Counted from the first letter of the stretch, positions 8,491 through 17,049 are shown. The stretch: 37,993 nt of DNA from an uncultured Porphyromonadaceae bacterium (GCA_900540625.1 UQGP01000022.1:1-37993); one strand, 5' to 3'. Made by a program: numbers and translations. The notes: generated by a model not told the origin, from the letters alone.

Positions 8491-10563
8491 ATGGCACTAC
8501 TCATACCCCTCAAAAATGAAAAATCGGCACATGCCGAGACCTCGGCGATGCGACATCCGGCATCCCGGCCCGCTCCCCCGTTCCTCACCCCCATCCTCCT
8601 CAAACGCGCAATCATCCGCCCGGCACTCCTGCTCATCCTGTTGCTCTCCTCCACTTTCTCCGCCTTCGCCTACGACTGCACAGTTGATGGGGTATACTAC
8701 AATCTTAATACAACTGATAAAACAGCAAGTGTAATAAAAGGAAGTTATAGCGGCGATATTGTTATTCCCGAAACTATAACAAACAACGACATAACGTATT
8801 CCGTCACTTCCATTGGCGAATACGCATTCATGGATTGCATCGGGCTGACCTCGATAACTATTCCTAACTCAGTCGCCGACATTGGCCGTGTTGCATTCTT
8901 CGGCTGCACCGGGCTGACCTCGGTATCCATTCCGAACTCTGTCACTTCCATCGGTGACAGCGCCTTCGAAGGCTGCTCCGGGCTTACTTCCGTGACCATC
9001 CCCAACTCCGTCACTTCAATCGACTTTAGCACCTTCTACGACTGCTCAGGTCTTACTTCCGTAACCATCCCCAGTTCAGTCACTACCATCGGCGAATACG
9101 CATTCTTCAGCTGCACCGGGCTGACCTCGGTATCCATCCCCAACTCTGTCACTTCTATCGGCGATGGCGCCTTCACCAACTGCTCCAGCCTCACTTCTGT
9201 ATCCATTCCCAACTCCGTCACTTCCATCGGACGTAGTACCTTCAGTCTCTGCTTCGGGCTGACTTCCGTGATCATTCCCAGCTCTATCACTTCAATCGGC
9301 AAGAACGCCTTCTTCCGCTGTTCAAGTCTGACTTCCGTAATTATCCCCAACTCCGTGCTCTCCATCGGTGAAGGCGCCTTTTTCCTCTGCACCGGGCTAA
9401 CCTCCGTGACCATTGGCAACTCAGTTTCCACCATCGGTGATTCAGCTTTTGATAGCTGCAAAGAGTTAACCTCGATTGTCATTCCCAGCTCCGTCACTTC
9501 GATTGGCAGAGGAGTTTTCGCTGATTGTGAAAAACTGGTGCATATAGTAGTTGCATCAGACAATATGACATATGACTCAAGAGGTGACTGCAATGCGATC
9601 ATAGCGTCGTCACAGAACGAACTAATTTCAGCCTGCAACAATACTATTATTCCAAATTCCGTCACATCAATTGGCGAAAGCGCTTTTACCTACTGTACTA
9701 AATTGACGTCTATTTTAATACCCAATTCTGTTGTTAAGATTGGCGACCGTGCTTTTGTTAGTTGTAACGGTCTGACTTCGATAATCATCCCCAAATCCGT
9801 CACTTCTATCGGCAACTATGCCTTTGATGGCTGCTCCGGGCTGACCTCCGTGGTCGTTGACAAGGATAATGGCAGATATGATTCTCGCGACAATTGTAAT
9901 GCAATTATAGAAACATACACCAACAAATTAGTTGTTGGCTGTAAAAACACCATCATTCCCAATTCCGTCACCACCATCGGCGACGGGGCATTCTCCCGTT
10001 GCTTCGGGCTGACTTCGATAACCATCCCCAACTCCGTCACTTCCATCGGCGGCTGGGCCTTTTACGGTTGCACAAAGCTCTCTTCCGTGACATTCAATGC
10101 CGAGAAATGTACCGAAATGGGATCTAACGATTATTCTGTATTTTATGCATGTACAAATCTAACGACATTGACAATCGGAGATAAAGTCACTATTATTCCA
10201 GACTATGCCTTCCGCTACTGTTCCAAGCTGACAAAGCTGGTCTCTCTGGCCGTTGAACCGCCCATATGTGGCGAAGGTGCATTTGAAAAAGTTGATAAAA
10301 CGACTTGTCAGTTGCTTGTCCCGGAAGGATCTGTCAATAAGTACAAGGTGGCCGACCAATGGAAGGAATTTGTGTATATCTCCGAATATGACGGTGTGGA
10401 CGATGTCAGCGTAGACACGCAGAACGCACTCTATGAGGTGTACAACCTGCAAGGCGTGCGCGTTGGCAGCGGTATGCGCGAAGCGGAAGTCACCACCGAT
10501 GCCCTGCCCCACGGCGTCTACATCCTTGTGTCGCCGCAAGGTCGCAAGAAAATCCAAATCTGA
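8491..10563 (+). CDS. BspA-like leucine-rich-repeat surface protein 1
   Basis: 690 residues from 8491; 8548 is a credible alternative that shortens the leader by 19 residues. A hydrophobic signal segment (LLLILLLSSTFSAFA) is followed by YDC, then about 18 LRR_5/BspA-type repeats of 23 residues around the pattern IPNSVTSIGxxAFxxCSGLTSV. Two non-repeat islands with the YDSRxxCNAII motif (near 9566 and 9880) interrupt the array, as in other BspA proteins. The C-terminus (YNLQGVRVGSG... GVYILVSPQGRKKIQI) resembles a type IX secretion sorting domain. Expected role: surface adhesion or binding of host or bacterial partners. It is followed by a close paralog after 146 nt with no promoter seen, so the two may be co-transcribed. 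Confidence 0.88.
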   Translation: MALLIPLKNEKSAHAETSAMRHPASRPAPPFLTPILLKRAIIRPALLLILLLSSTFSAFAYDCTVDGVYYNLNTTDKTASVIKGSYSGDIVIPETITNNDITYSVTSIGEYAFMDCIGLTSITIPNSVADIGRVAFFGCTGLTSVSIPNSVTSIGDSAFEGCSGLTSVTIPNSVTSIDFSTFYDCSGLTSVTIPSSVTTIGEYAFFSCTGLTSVSIPNSVTSIGDGAFTNCSSLTSVSIPNSVTSIGRSTFSLCFGLTSVIIPSSITSIGKNAFFRCSSLTSVIIPNSVLSIGEGAFFLCTGLTSVTIGNSVSTIGDSAFDSCKELTSIVIPSSVTSIGRGVFADCEKLVHIVVASDNMTYDSRGDCNAIIASSQNELISACNNTIIPNSVTSIGESAFTYCTKLTSILIPNSVVKIGDRAFVSCNGLTSIIIPKSVTSIGNYAFDGCSGLTSVVVDKDNGRYDSRDNCNAIIETYTNKLVVGCKNTIIPNSVTTIGDGAFSRCFGLTSITIPNSVTSIGGWAFYGCTKLSSVTFNAEKCTEMGSNDYSVFYACTNLTTLTIGDKVTIIPDYAFRYCSKLTKLVSLAVEPPICGEGAFEKVDKTTCQLLVPEGSVNKYKVADQWKEFVYISEYDGVDDVSVDTQNALYEVYNLQGVRVGSGMREAEVTTDALPHGVYILVSPQGRKKIQI

Positions 10564-10709
10564 AAGACATAATCTAAGCGACAAAAGGATGCTCATAAAA
10601 GACCATATCGAAATGCCGGGCGATGATGCCGCATATAGGCCGCCACGGCATTCGGTATGGCCATAGAGCATTCACCTATTCATTCCCAACCGCAAACATA
10701 ACACTAAAC

Positions 10710-12341
10710 ATGAAACGAACATTTTTTATTCTAACAGCATTTTTCGCGTTGTTGTCCTCATCGATCCCTTCCATCGCCTACGACTGCAAAGTTGACGGAA
10801 TATACTATAATCTCAACAATGACGACAAAACAGCAAGTGTTACATATATAGGTCTCTATTCCTCAAACAACAAGGATGCATATGTAGGTAACATTATCAT
10901 CCCTAAATCTACAACTTACAACGGAACAACATATTCAGTCACTTCAATCGGCAACCGCGCCTTCCACGGCTGCTCCGGGCTGACTTCAGTGACCATCCCC
11001 AACTCCGTCACTTCCATCGGCGGAAGCGCCTTCCGCGGCTGCTCCGGACTAACTTCCGTGATTATCCCTAACTCCGTCACTTCCATCGGCGAACACGCCT
11101 TCGAAGACTGCTCCAGGCTGACTTCCGTGACCATTCCCAACTCCGTTACTTCCATCGGCAAATATGCCTTCCACAGCTGCTCCGGGCTGACTTCAGTGAC
11201 AGTTGACAAAAATAATGGCACATATGATTCTCGCGACAATTGTAATGCAATTATAGAGACATCCACGAACAAATTAATCGTTGGTTGTAATAATACTATC
11301 ATCCCTAACTCCGTCACTGCCATCAGCGAATACGCCTTCTTCCGCTGCTCCGGGCTCACTTCCGTGACCATCCCCAACTCGGTCACTTCAATCGGTGACG
11401 GCGCCTTCTGTGACTGTACCGGTCTCACCTTCGTCTCCATCCCCAACTCCGTCACTTCAATCGGTTACAACACCTTCTACTACTGCTCCGGGCTCACTTC
11501 CGTGACCATCCCAAACTCCATCACCTCAATCGGCGACCGGGCCTTCGAAGGCTGCTCCGGGCTCACTTCCGTGACCATAGGCAATTCCGTCACTACAATC
11601 GGCGAATTTGCCTTCTACGGCTGCTCCAAGATCACTTCCGTGACCATCCCCAACTCCGTCACTTCCATCGGCAACTACGCCTTCTACAACTGCTCCGGGC
11701 TGACTTCCGTGACCATCCCCAATTCCGTCACTTCAATCGGCTATGGCGCCTTCGCCAACTGCTCCGGGCTGACTTCCGTGACCATCCCCAACTCCGTTAC
11801 TTCCATCAGCGAATTTGCCTTCGGCGGCTGTTCCGGGCTCACTTCCGTGACAGTTGACAAAAATAATGGCACATATGATTCTCGCGACAATTGTAATGCA
11901 ATTATAGAGACATCCACGAACAAATTAATCGTTGGTTGCAAGAATACTACCATTCCCAATTCCGTCACTTCAATCGGCGACCGGGCCTTCGAAGGCTGCT
12001 CCGGGCTGACAAAGCTGGTCTCTCTGGCCGTTGAACCGCCCACCTGTGGCTATGGTGCATTTTCAAATGTTGATAAAACATCTTGTCAGTTGCTTGTCCC
12101 GGAAGAATCTATCAATAAGTACAAGACAGCCAACCAATGGAAGGATTTCTTGAATATATTAGGGTATAACGGCGTAGATGATGTGTGCGTGGACACGCAG
12201 AACGCGGTCTACGAGGTGTATAACCTGCAAGGCGTACGCGTCGGCAGCGGTATGCACGAAACGGAAATCACCGCCGATGCCCTTCCCCACGGCGTCTACA
12301 TCCTCGTATCGCCGCAAGGTCGCAAGAAGCTGAAAATCTGA
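10710..12341 (+). CDS. BspA-like leucine-rich-repeat surface protein 2
   Basis: 543 residues. The start at 10710 gives a clean signal peptide (MKRTFFILTAFFALLSSS...IPSIA); the open frame upstream has no signal character. After YDC come about 14 repeats of 23 residues, very uniform even at DNA level, with two YDSRDNCNAII islands that share 92 identical bases (11196-11287 and 11847-11938). The last ~110 residues, including the sorting-domain-like tail (YEVYNLQGVRVGSG... SPQGRKKLKI), are nearly the same as in the upstream gene, so the pair arose by tandem duplication with repeat gain or loss. Presumed surface-exposed adhesin. A GC-rich hairpin follows at 12371-12411. Confidence 0.9.
   Translation: MKRTFFILTAFFALLSSSIPSIAYDCKVDGIYYNLNNDDKTASVTYIGLYSSNNKDAYVGNIIIPKSTTYNGTTYSVTSIGNRAFHGCSGLTSVTIPNSVTSIGGSAFRGCSGLTSVIIPNSVTSIGEHAFEDCSRLTSVTIPNSVTSIGKYAFHSCSGLTSVTVDKNNGTYDSRDNCNAIIETSTNKLIVGCNNTIIPNSVTAISEYAFFRCSGLTSVTIPNSVTSIGDGAFCDCTGLTFVSIPNSVTSIGYNTFYYCSGLTSVTIPNSITSIGDRAFEGCSGLTSVTIGNSVTTIGEFAFYGCSKITSVTIPNSVTSIGNYAFYNCSGLTSVTIPNSVTSIGYGAFANCSGLTSVTIPNSVTSISEFAFGGCSGLTSVTVDKNNGTYDSRDNCNAIIETSTNKLIVGCKNTTIPNSVTSIGDRAFEGCSGLTKLVSLAVEPPTCGYGAFSNVDKTSCQLLVPEESINKYKTANQWKDFLNILGYNGVDDVCVDTQNAVYEVYNLQGVRVGSGMHETEITADALPHGVYILVSPQGRKKLKI
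11196..11287 (+). repeat. 92-bp direct repeat inside LRR gene 2, copy A
   Basis: Identical over 92 bases to 11847-11938. It encodes the VDKNNGTYDSRDNCN...IIETSTNKLIVGC island between LRR blocks. A diverged third version occurs in LRR gene 1 near 9852-9945. Perfect identity including third codon positions suggests recent duplication or gene conversion. Confidence 0.9.
11847..11938 (+). repeat. 92-bp direct repeat inside LRR gene 2, copy B
   Basis: Second copy of the island described at 11196-11287, 651 bp downstream and in the same frame (651 = 217 codons). Recombination between the copies would delete or duplicate the LRR block between them without breaking the frame. Confidence 0.9.
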
Positions 12342-12370
12342 ACTGATTCACTTATCATACTCACCTGAAA

Positions 12371-12411
12371 AGCGCGGATGTCGGCGGCTATTGCCTCCCG
12401 ATATCCGCGCT
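12371..12411 (+). terminator. GC-rich hairpin after the BspA-like pair, probable terminator
   Basis: AGCGCGGAT at 12371-12379 pairs with ATCCGCGCT at 12403-12411, with further pairing inside (TCGG with CCGA). It starts 30 nt after the LRR gene 2 stop. The tail (CGCTTTGTGTG) is only weakly T-rich. The rest of 12412-12617 has no gene I can support; base composition shifts towards AT as the next island begins. Confidence 0.6.
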
Positions 12412-12617
12412 CGCTTTGTGTGCTAATTCGCATTGCCATAGCGTGAAATAGGTGGTGCTGAACGCATCCGGGCTTACGATGGGTGTTCAAAACCGTAAAA
12501 GCCCACAACGCAAAGGCCCACAATTTCAGACATGCACAAAAGCATCCCAATCCGGCTAATAATGGCGACATTACGGCGCTTTGTAAAATTATTAAGTACC
12601 GGGATATGTATCAGTAT

Positions 12618-13385
12618 TTATCTTATAAAAGCCGTATTGAGAAGCTCAAGAAGTCGCTCGGCATTCAAGCCTCTAAGCTTTGCATTTTTGAAGAAATCGG
12701 TATTTGGTAGTTCTCCTATTCTTTGATATAAGTCTTTTATGTCGTTTTTCAACTTTTCAGGAAGTGTAAAGTGAGAATCCTGCGGCAGCATAGCAATCAG
12801 CCTAAACACATCTTTCTTATGCTTCTCGATATCTCGACTATCTACCTGTTCGCCTTCTGCTTTTCTATCCAGCATCTCCGTATATGCTTTAGCTTTCAAA
12901 CAAATTAGAGCCTCCGGATTTGCGACATGGATGTCGTCAATATATCTGCTATGCTCAATCGTGAATGCATAGTAGTCGTCATCCATTAGAATTGCAGACA
13001 GACTGGAGAGGTCCTCTCCAACGCTAATCGGTTCTATATGTACATCCGGCGGAAGGTTTAGAATGCCTGTAGTTCTTGCAAAAAGCTCTATTTGCTTCGG
13101 ATAGGTCTTGTCTTGAGGATTGGTAAAACGATAATATTCGTGTTTGAATTCGTTTTCTCCTTTGTTTCGGTGACCATAATCGGCAGCTTTGATAAAATCC
13201 CACAAACGTAATCCGAAATCAGGTGTAAGGGCTTCAACAACAAGGACAAGGTCAAGATCCTTCGTCGCACGAGGATTCATATCAAACTCCTCTTCAAGCA
13301 AATTGCACGCAGCACCACCTATTAGCACATATTTGTCTTTATAATCAATGAAGTATTCCTTCCAGCGTTCAATTCCTGTCACCAT
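12618..13385 (-). CDS. AbiEii-like nucleotidyltransferase toxin candidate
   Basis: 255 residues. The N-terminus holds a nucleotidyltransferase signature: LIGGAACNLL (about 21-30) followed by TKDLDLVLVV (about 41-50), that is G-G...D-x-D, the metal-binding core of DNA-polymerase-beta-like enzymes. A later region, LICLKAKAYTEML with a downstream KKDVFRLIAML, matches the conserved Lys and K-x-D helix of AbiEii/AbiGii toxins. Known relatives use NTP to modify tRNA and arrest growth, giving phage abortive infection or plasmid stabilisation. The start overlaps the upstream gene stop by 7 nt (ATGGTGA), the layout of a toxin following its antitoxin. AT-rich compared with its neighbours, suggesting transfer. 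A housekeeping nucleotidyltransferase is the alternative, less likely given the partner. Confidence 0.72.
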   Translation of the reverse strand: MVTGIERWKEYFIDYKDKYVLIGGAACNLLEEEFDMNPRATKDLDLVLVVEALTPDFGLRLWDFIKAADYGHRNKGENEFKHEYYRFTNPQDKTYPKQIELFARTTGILNLPPDVHIEPISVGEDLSSLSAILMDDDYYAFTIEHSRYIDDIHVANPEALICLKAKAYTEMLDRKAEGEQVDSRDIEKHKKDVFRLIAMLPQDSHFTLPEKLKNDIKDLYQRIGELPNTDFFKNAKLRGLNAERLLELLNTAFIR

Positions 13386-14341
13386 TTCATATCTTCAATT
13401 AAAGTATCACATTCTAACTGTACTCTTTCATCATCGCTATCTTTCATGCACAGATAAAGCGAAAGTTTGTCTACTATTCCGATTTCTGACAACAACGACG
13501 GAGAGTATTTCCATACTTCGACCTTTATGTCCCCGTATTGTTTGCTCATTATTGCAGCATTCTCTTTGGCTGTCACTTTGTCAATTGCAACAACAGGGGT
13601 TGTTGGCTCTGCAAGCATGGTATAATGCCCCATTGCTGTTTCACCGGACATCAAACTTCCCGTAGGTTTTATGTCAGCGAAAAGAGTGCGTTCTATAGGA
13701 GACGACATCAGTGGAAGGGATTTATTCCATAAGTCCATCTTATTCAATACTATTTGAACAGATTTCTGTTTGCCTCCGACAAGTGTAATTATATTATTGG
13801 CTTCAAGCCACCTTAGAGCGACATTAATTGTTGGGTACGCTAAACCCACAAGCTCAGCTATTTCCGAAGTATTAAAACCATCAATCGGACTCATTACCAG
13901 ATGATATATTACCAGCATCTGAGCAACAGGAGGCATTTTATTTGGCATCACCTTAGACTTGTTCCTCATTTTGCGCAGCACGATGAGAAGACTTGGAATG
14001 AAAACAAGTTTGCCCGGAACAATGAAATTTACCTTGGCATGGGTTAGCCTCGACAGATTATATGATGCGACTGATTCAAGAGCAAACACAACCGGATGGT
14101 GGAATACTTCCATCATCTTTGTCTGATGTTTGGATAGCTGCATCGGAGAAATGCTATCAAACTCGGTGGGCACCGCTATGGTAACTATCGTCTCCATAAG
14201 CTCAACATCATAAAAAGTATAGCAGCAAGCAATTGCTATAGCAAGTTTACTATCATTCTTTTTTTCATGAGCGAACATCCTTACTTCACTACCTGTCAGT
14301 TCGGCAAGAAAATCAACTACTTTATCAATATTATATTTCAT
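13379..14341 (-). CDS. Winged-helix regulator / AbiEi-like antitoxin candidate
   Basis: 320 residues from the start at 14341 (MKYNIDKVVDF); the open frame extends 27 codons upstream but that part runs across the promoter at 14374-14405. A winged-helix segment is visible around residues 165-215 (TSEIAELVGLAYPTINVALRWL, then a beta wing with VGGKQKSVQIV). The C-terminal part contains VEVWKYSPSLL and VDKLSLYLCMKD, which I recognise only loosely from partners of nucleotidyltransferase toxins. Gene order (regulator first, 7-nt overlap, then nucleotidyltransferase) fits AbiE type IV systems, in which AbiEi represses its own promoter through inverted repeats; a candidate repeat is present at 14351-14400. 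The domain order is not that of classical AbiEi (N-terminal wHTH), so this may be a variant. Confidence 0.65.
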   Translation of the reverse strand: MKYNIDKVVDFLAELTGSEVRMFAHEKKNDSKLAIAIACCYTFYDVELMETIVTIAVPTEFDSISPMQLSKHQTKMMEVFHHPVVFALESVASYNLSRLTHAKVNFIVPGKLVFIPSLLIVLRKMRNKSKVMPNKMPPVAQMLVIYHLVMSPIDGFNTSEIAELVGLAYPTINVALRWLEANNIITLVGGKQKSVQIVLNKMDLWNKSLPLMSSPIERTLFADIKPTGSLMSGETAMGHYTMLAEPTTPVVAIDKVTAKENAAIMSKQYGDIKVEVWKYSPSLLSEIGIVDKLSLYLCMKDSDDERVQLECDTLIEDMKW

Positions 14342-14350
14342 ATTGCATAT

Positions 14351-14400
14351 TATATCAATAGAGATATTTTGTGCAAAAGTACATATAATATATTGATCTA
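14351..14400. promoter_or_regulatory. Candidate operator: inverted repeat straddling the AbiE-like promoter
   Basis: TATATCAATA at 14351-14360 and TATTGATCTA at 14391-14400 form an inverted repeat matching at 9 of 10 positions, centred on the -7 element at 14374-14381 with a 30-nt spacer. A dimeric winged-helix protein bound here would block transcription, as AbiEi does at its own promoter. The region is AT-rich, so chance similarity is possible. Confidence 0.4.
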
Positions 14401-14405
14401 CCAAA
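14374..14405 (-). promoter_or_regulatory. Promoter of the AbiE-like pair
   Basis: Minus strand: TTTG (complement of 14402-14405), 20-nt spacer counted from TTG, then TACTTTTG (complement of 14374-14381), fitting TAnnTTTG. The predicted start near 14367 gives a leader of about 26 nt to the start at 14341, and excludes the longer open frame that begins at 14422. Confidence 0.75.
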
Positions 14406-14534
14406 CTTTTACAATGAAACAACTACACAATTATGTAAATTTACGGATTTATATCTTTAGTGTCCACTAAAAAAGATCAATAGAGAACTTTGGAATTTAT
14501 TACACTCAACAGAGAGGGCGCGGATATAGGCCCG

Positions 14535-14562
14535 GTAGGGGCGCAATGCATTGCATCCCTAC
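14535..14562. repeat. 28-bp near-perfect palindrome, REP-like
   Basis: GTAGGG at 14535-14540 and CCCTAC at 14557-14562 enclose the perfect palindrome GCAATGCATTGC (14543-14554); only the GC/AT pair between the blocks mismatches. Such GTAGGG...CCCTAC palindromes are a familiar class of dispersed intergenic repeats in bacteria. It lies between the divergently transcribed AbiE-like pair and glyQS. The rest of 14406-14736 holds no gene I can support. Confidence 0.8.
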
Positions 14563-14658
14563 AAAACGCCACTGTAATTGACAAGTCTTTACCCACCATT
14601 ACATTATTAAATTAGGCTAAAACGGCTGGGACGGATGCGGGGATGGCGGAATTTTTCG

Positions 14659-14666
14659 TATATTTG
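14659..14666 (+). promoter_or_regulatory. -7 promoter element of glyQS
   Basis: TATATTTG fits the TAnnTTTG -7 pattern and is followed by GCAC, as in several other promoters of this window. It is 70 nt upstream of the glyQS start. No clear TTTG is present 19-21 nt upstream, so recognition may depend on the -7 element alone. Confidence 0.55.
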
Positions 14667-14736
14667 CACGATATTTTGCGCTGTCGATATGACGGCGCAC
14701 ACCAATTGCAAATAACACAGCTAATTAAATATAGAT

Positions 14737-16281
14737 ATGGCACAACAAGAAGATGTCTTCAAGAAGATAGTTTCGCACGCCAAAGAGTACGGCTTCGTAT
14801 TCCCCTCCAGCGAAATTTACGACGGCCTCGCCGCAGTGTACGACTACGGCCAAAACGGCGTCGAACTCAAAAACAATATCAAACGTTACTGGTGGGAAGC
14901 GATGACCCTGCTTCACGAGAATATCGTGGGCTTGGATTCGGCCATTTTCATGCACCCGACCATCTGGAAGGCTTCGGGACACGTGGACGCCTTCAACGAT
15001 CCCCTGATAGACAACCGCGACTCCAAGAAACGCTATCGCGCCGACGTGCTCATCGAAGACCAGATAGCCAAATACGACGATAAGATTGACAAAGAAGTCA
15101 AGAAAGCCGCCAAACGCTTTGGCGACAGCTTTGACGAAGCAATGTTCCGTCAAACCAACGCCCGCGTACTCGAGCATCAAGCCAAGCGCGACGCACTACA
15201 CGAGCGCTACTCCAAAGCTATGAACGACAACGATTTGGCCGAATTGCGTCAAATCATCATTGACGAAGAAATCGTCTGCCCCATATCCGGCACCAAGAAC
15301 TGGACCGACGTGCGTCAGTTCAACCTGATGTTCCGCACCGAAATGGGCAGCACCTCCGACGGCGCCATGACCGTATACCTGCGTCCCGAGACAGCTCAGG
15401 GCATCTTTGTCAACTACCTCAATGTCCAAAAGACCGGCCGTATGCGCATACCCTTCGGCATCGCGCAGATAGGCAAGGCCTTCCGCAACGAGATTGTCGC
15501 TCGCCAATTCATCTTCCGTATGCGCGAATTCGAGCAGATGGAGATGCAATTCTTTGTACGTCCCGGCGAGGAAATCAAGTGGTTCGAGCAATGGAAAAAA
15601 TGGCGTCTGGCCTGGCACAAAGCCCTCGGCATGGGCGATGAAAAATATCGCTTCCACGACCACGACAAACTGGCACACTACGCCAACGCCGCCACCGATA
15701 TCGAATTCCGTATGCCCTTCGGATTCAAGGAAGTCGAAGGCATACACTCGCGCACCAACTTCGACCTGTCGCAGCACGAAAAATACTCCGGCAAGAAGAT
15801 ACAATACTTCGATCCCGAGCTCAACGAAAGCTACACACCATACGTCATCGAGACATCCATAGGCGTCGACCGAATGTTCCTGAGCGTGCTATGTTCGTCC
15901 TACGAAGAACAAGCCCTCGAAAACGGCGAGACCCGCGTAGTGCTGCACCTGCCCGAGCCGCTGGCACCCGTCAAATGCGCCGTAATGCCTCTGGTCCGCA
16001 AAGACGGACTGCCCGAAAAAGCACGCGAAATCGTCAACGACCTCAAATTCGACTTCGCCACACATTACGACGAAAAAGACTCCATCGGCAAGCGCTATCG
16101 CCGTCAGGATGCTATCGGCACCCCCTTCTGCATCACCGTCGACCATCAGACGCTCGAAGACAATACCGTCACCTTGCGCGAGCGCGACTCCATGGCTCAG
16201 ACACGCGTCAACATCGCCGACCTGCACAGCCTTATCCACGACCGCGTAAGCCTCAACGGACTGCTGCGTCGCCTCGGATAA
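14737..16281 (+). CDS. glyQS: Glycine--tRNA ligase, class II dimeric type
   Basis: 514 residues, the single-chain alpha2 form (not the E. coli alpha2beta2 form). It attaches glycine to tRNA-Gly in the cytoplasm. Features include the N-terminal YGFVFPSSEIY and YDYGQNGVELKNN segments, motif 2 around PETAQGIFVNY and FRNEI...FRMREFEQME (about 215-270), motif 3 around SIGVDRMFLS (about 378-387), and the anticodon-binding domain from about 405 (PLAPVKCAVMPL, QDAIGTPFCI, VTLRERDS). Length and motifs are complete. Preceded by a -7 element 70 nt upstream; lemA follows after 85 nt on the same strand. Confidence 0.97.
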   Translation: MAQQEDVFKKIVSHAKEYGFVFPSSEIYDGLAAVYDYGQNGVELKNNIKRYWWEAMTLLHENIVGLDSAIFMHPTIWKASGHVDAFNDPLIDNRDSKKRYRADVLIEDQIAKYDDKIDKEVKKAAKRFGDSFDEAMFRQTNARVLEHQAKRDALHERYSKAMNDNDLAELRQIIIDEEIVCPISGTKNWTDVRQFNLMFRTEMGSTSDGAMTVYLRPETAQGIFVNYLNVQKTGRMRIPFGIAQIGKAFRNEIVARQFIFRMREFEQMEMQFFVRPGEEIKWFEQWKKWRLAWHKALGMGDEKYRFHDHDKLAHYANAATDIEFRMPFGFKEVEGIHSRTNFDLSQHEKYSGKKIQYFDPELNESYTPYVIETSIGVDRMFLSVLCSSYEEQALENGETRVVLHLPEPLAPVKCAVMPLVRKDGLPEKAREIVNDLKFDFATHYDEKDSIGKRYRRQDAIGTPFCITVDHQTLEDNTVTLRERDSMAQTRVNIADLHSLIHDRVSLNGLLRRLG

Positions 16282-16366
16282 ACAGCTTCCGATGCCTACG
16301 CCGTCGCTGATGATACGACACTAACGACACCGATACACATTATTAAATAACCAATAAATACCGACA

Positions 16367-17044
16367 ATGGCATTTAGCTTCACCTCCCCCTCTTCCGGCG
16401 CCCCCGCCAAGAAATCCAACATCATCTGGGGCGTCGTCATCTTCGTCCTCCTGGTACTCGTACTCGGCGGCGGATGCACTTACAACTCTATGGTCTCCAA
16501 GCAGGAAGCCGTAGACCAAGCCTGGAACGATGTCCAGACATCATACCAGCGCCGTTTCGACCTCATACCCAACTTGGTAAACACCGTCAAGGGCTACGCC
16601 AAGTACGAGAGCGGCACCCTGGCCAACGTCACCGGAATGCGCACCGGCACCCTGGCGCCCGCCGTACAGCAGGCACAAGACTCGCTGATGGCTGCACAAG
16701 ACGCCGCACAAGCCTTTGGCGGACCGCGCAGCCAAGGCCCCGATATGTCCAAATACGAAGCCGCCAACCGCGCTCTCGGATTTTACGTCAATGCCGTACA
16801 CGAGGCATACCCCGATCTCAAAGCCAACGAAAACTTCAAGGACCTGCAAGTGCAGCTCGAAGGCACCGAAAACCGCATCAACACCGCACGTACACGCTAC
16901 AACGAAGCCGTGAAGACCTACAACGTCGCCATACGCCGCTTCCCGGCCAATATCTTTGCCGGGCTCTTCGGATTTGACAAGATGCAAGGCTTCCAAGCCG
17001 ATGCAAGCGCCCAAAAAGCCGTAACGGTCAGCTTCGACGACTAA
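16367..17044 (+). CDS. lemA: LemA family membrane protein
   Basis: 225 residues. A polar N-terminus is followed by one transmembrane helix (about 18-37, NIIWGVVIFVLLVLVLGGGC) and the LemA four-helix domain with its hallmark YNSMVSKQEAVDQAWNDVQ and YQRRFDLIPNLVNTVKGY, and a FPANIFAGLFGF segment near the end. LemA proteins are anchored by one N-terminal helix; their biochemical role is not settled, though in some bacteria they are linked to envelope stress and metalloprotease partners. No such partner (HtpX or TPM-domain protein) is adjacent here; the neighbours are glyQS and an FKBP lipoprotein. The GGGC at the end of the helix resembles a lipobox but lies inside a family-typical transmembrane segment. 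Confidence 0.93.
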   Translation: MAFSFTSPSSGAPAKKSNIIWGVVIFVLLVLVLGGGCTYNSMVSKQEAVDQAWNDVQTSYQRRFDLIPNLVNTVKGYAKYESGTLANVTGMRTGTLAPAVQQAQDSLMAAQDAAQAFGGPRSQGPDMSKYEAANRALGFYVNAVHEAYPDLKANENFKDLQVQLEGTENRINTARTRYNEAVKTYNVAIRRFPANIFAGLFGFDKMQGFQADASAQKAVTVSFDD

Positions 17045-17049
17045 AACCA

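Noticed and set aside
8745..12043. Long minus-strand open frames (95, 209, 76, 179 and 100 aa) with repeated MTELGMxTEVSPEQ-like units
   Set aside because: They are antisense shadows of the 69-bp LRR repeats; the periodic base pattern keeps the opposite frame open. No promoter or signal sequence supports them.
12483..12726. Plus-strand frames of 75 and 64 aa between LRR gene 2 and the nucleotidyltransferase gene
   Set aside because: They overlap the 3' end of the well-supported minus-strand gene, lack a promoter and show no protein-like pattern.
16436..16485. LemA as a lipoprotein (GGGC at the end of its hydrophobic segment)
   Set aside because: LemA proteins normally keep this helix as a membrane anchor, and the segment lacks a basic signal-peptide start close to the N-terminus.
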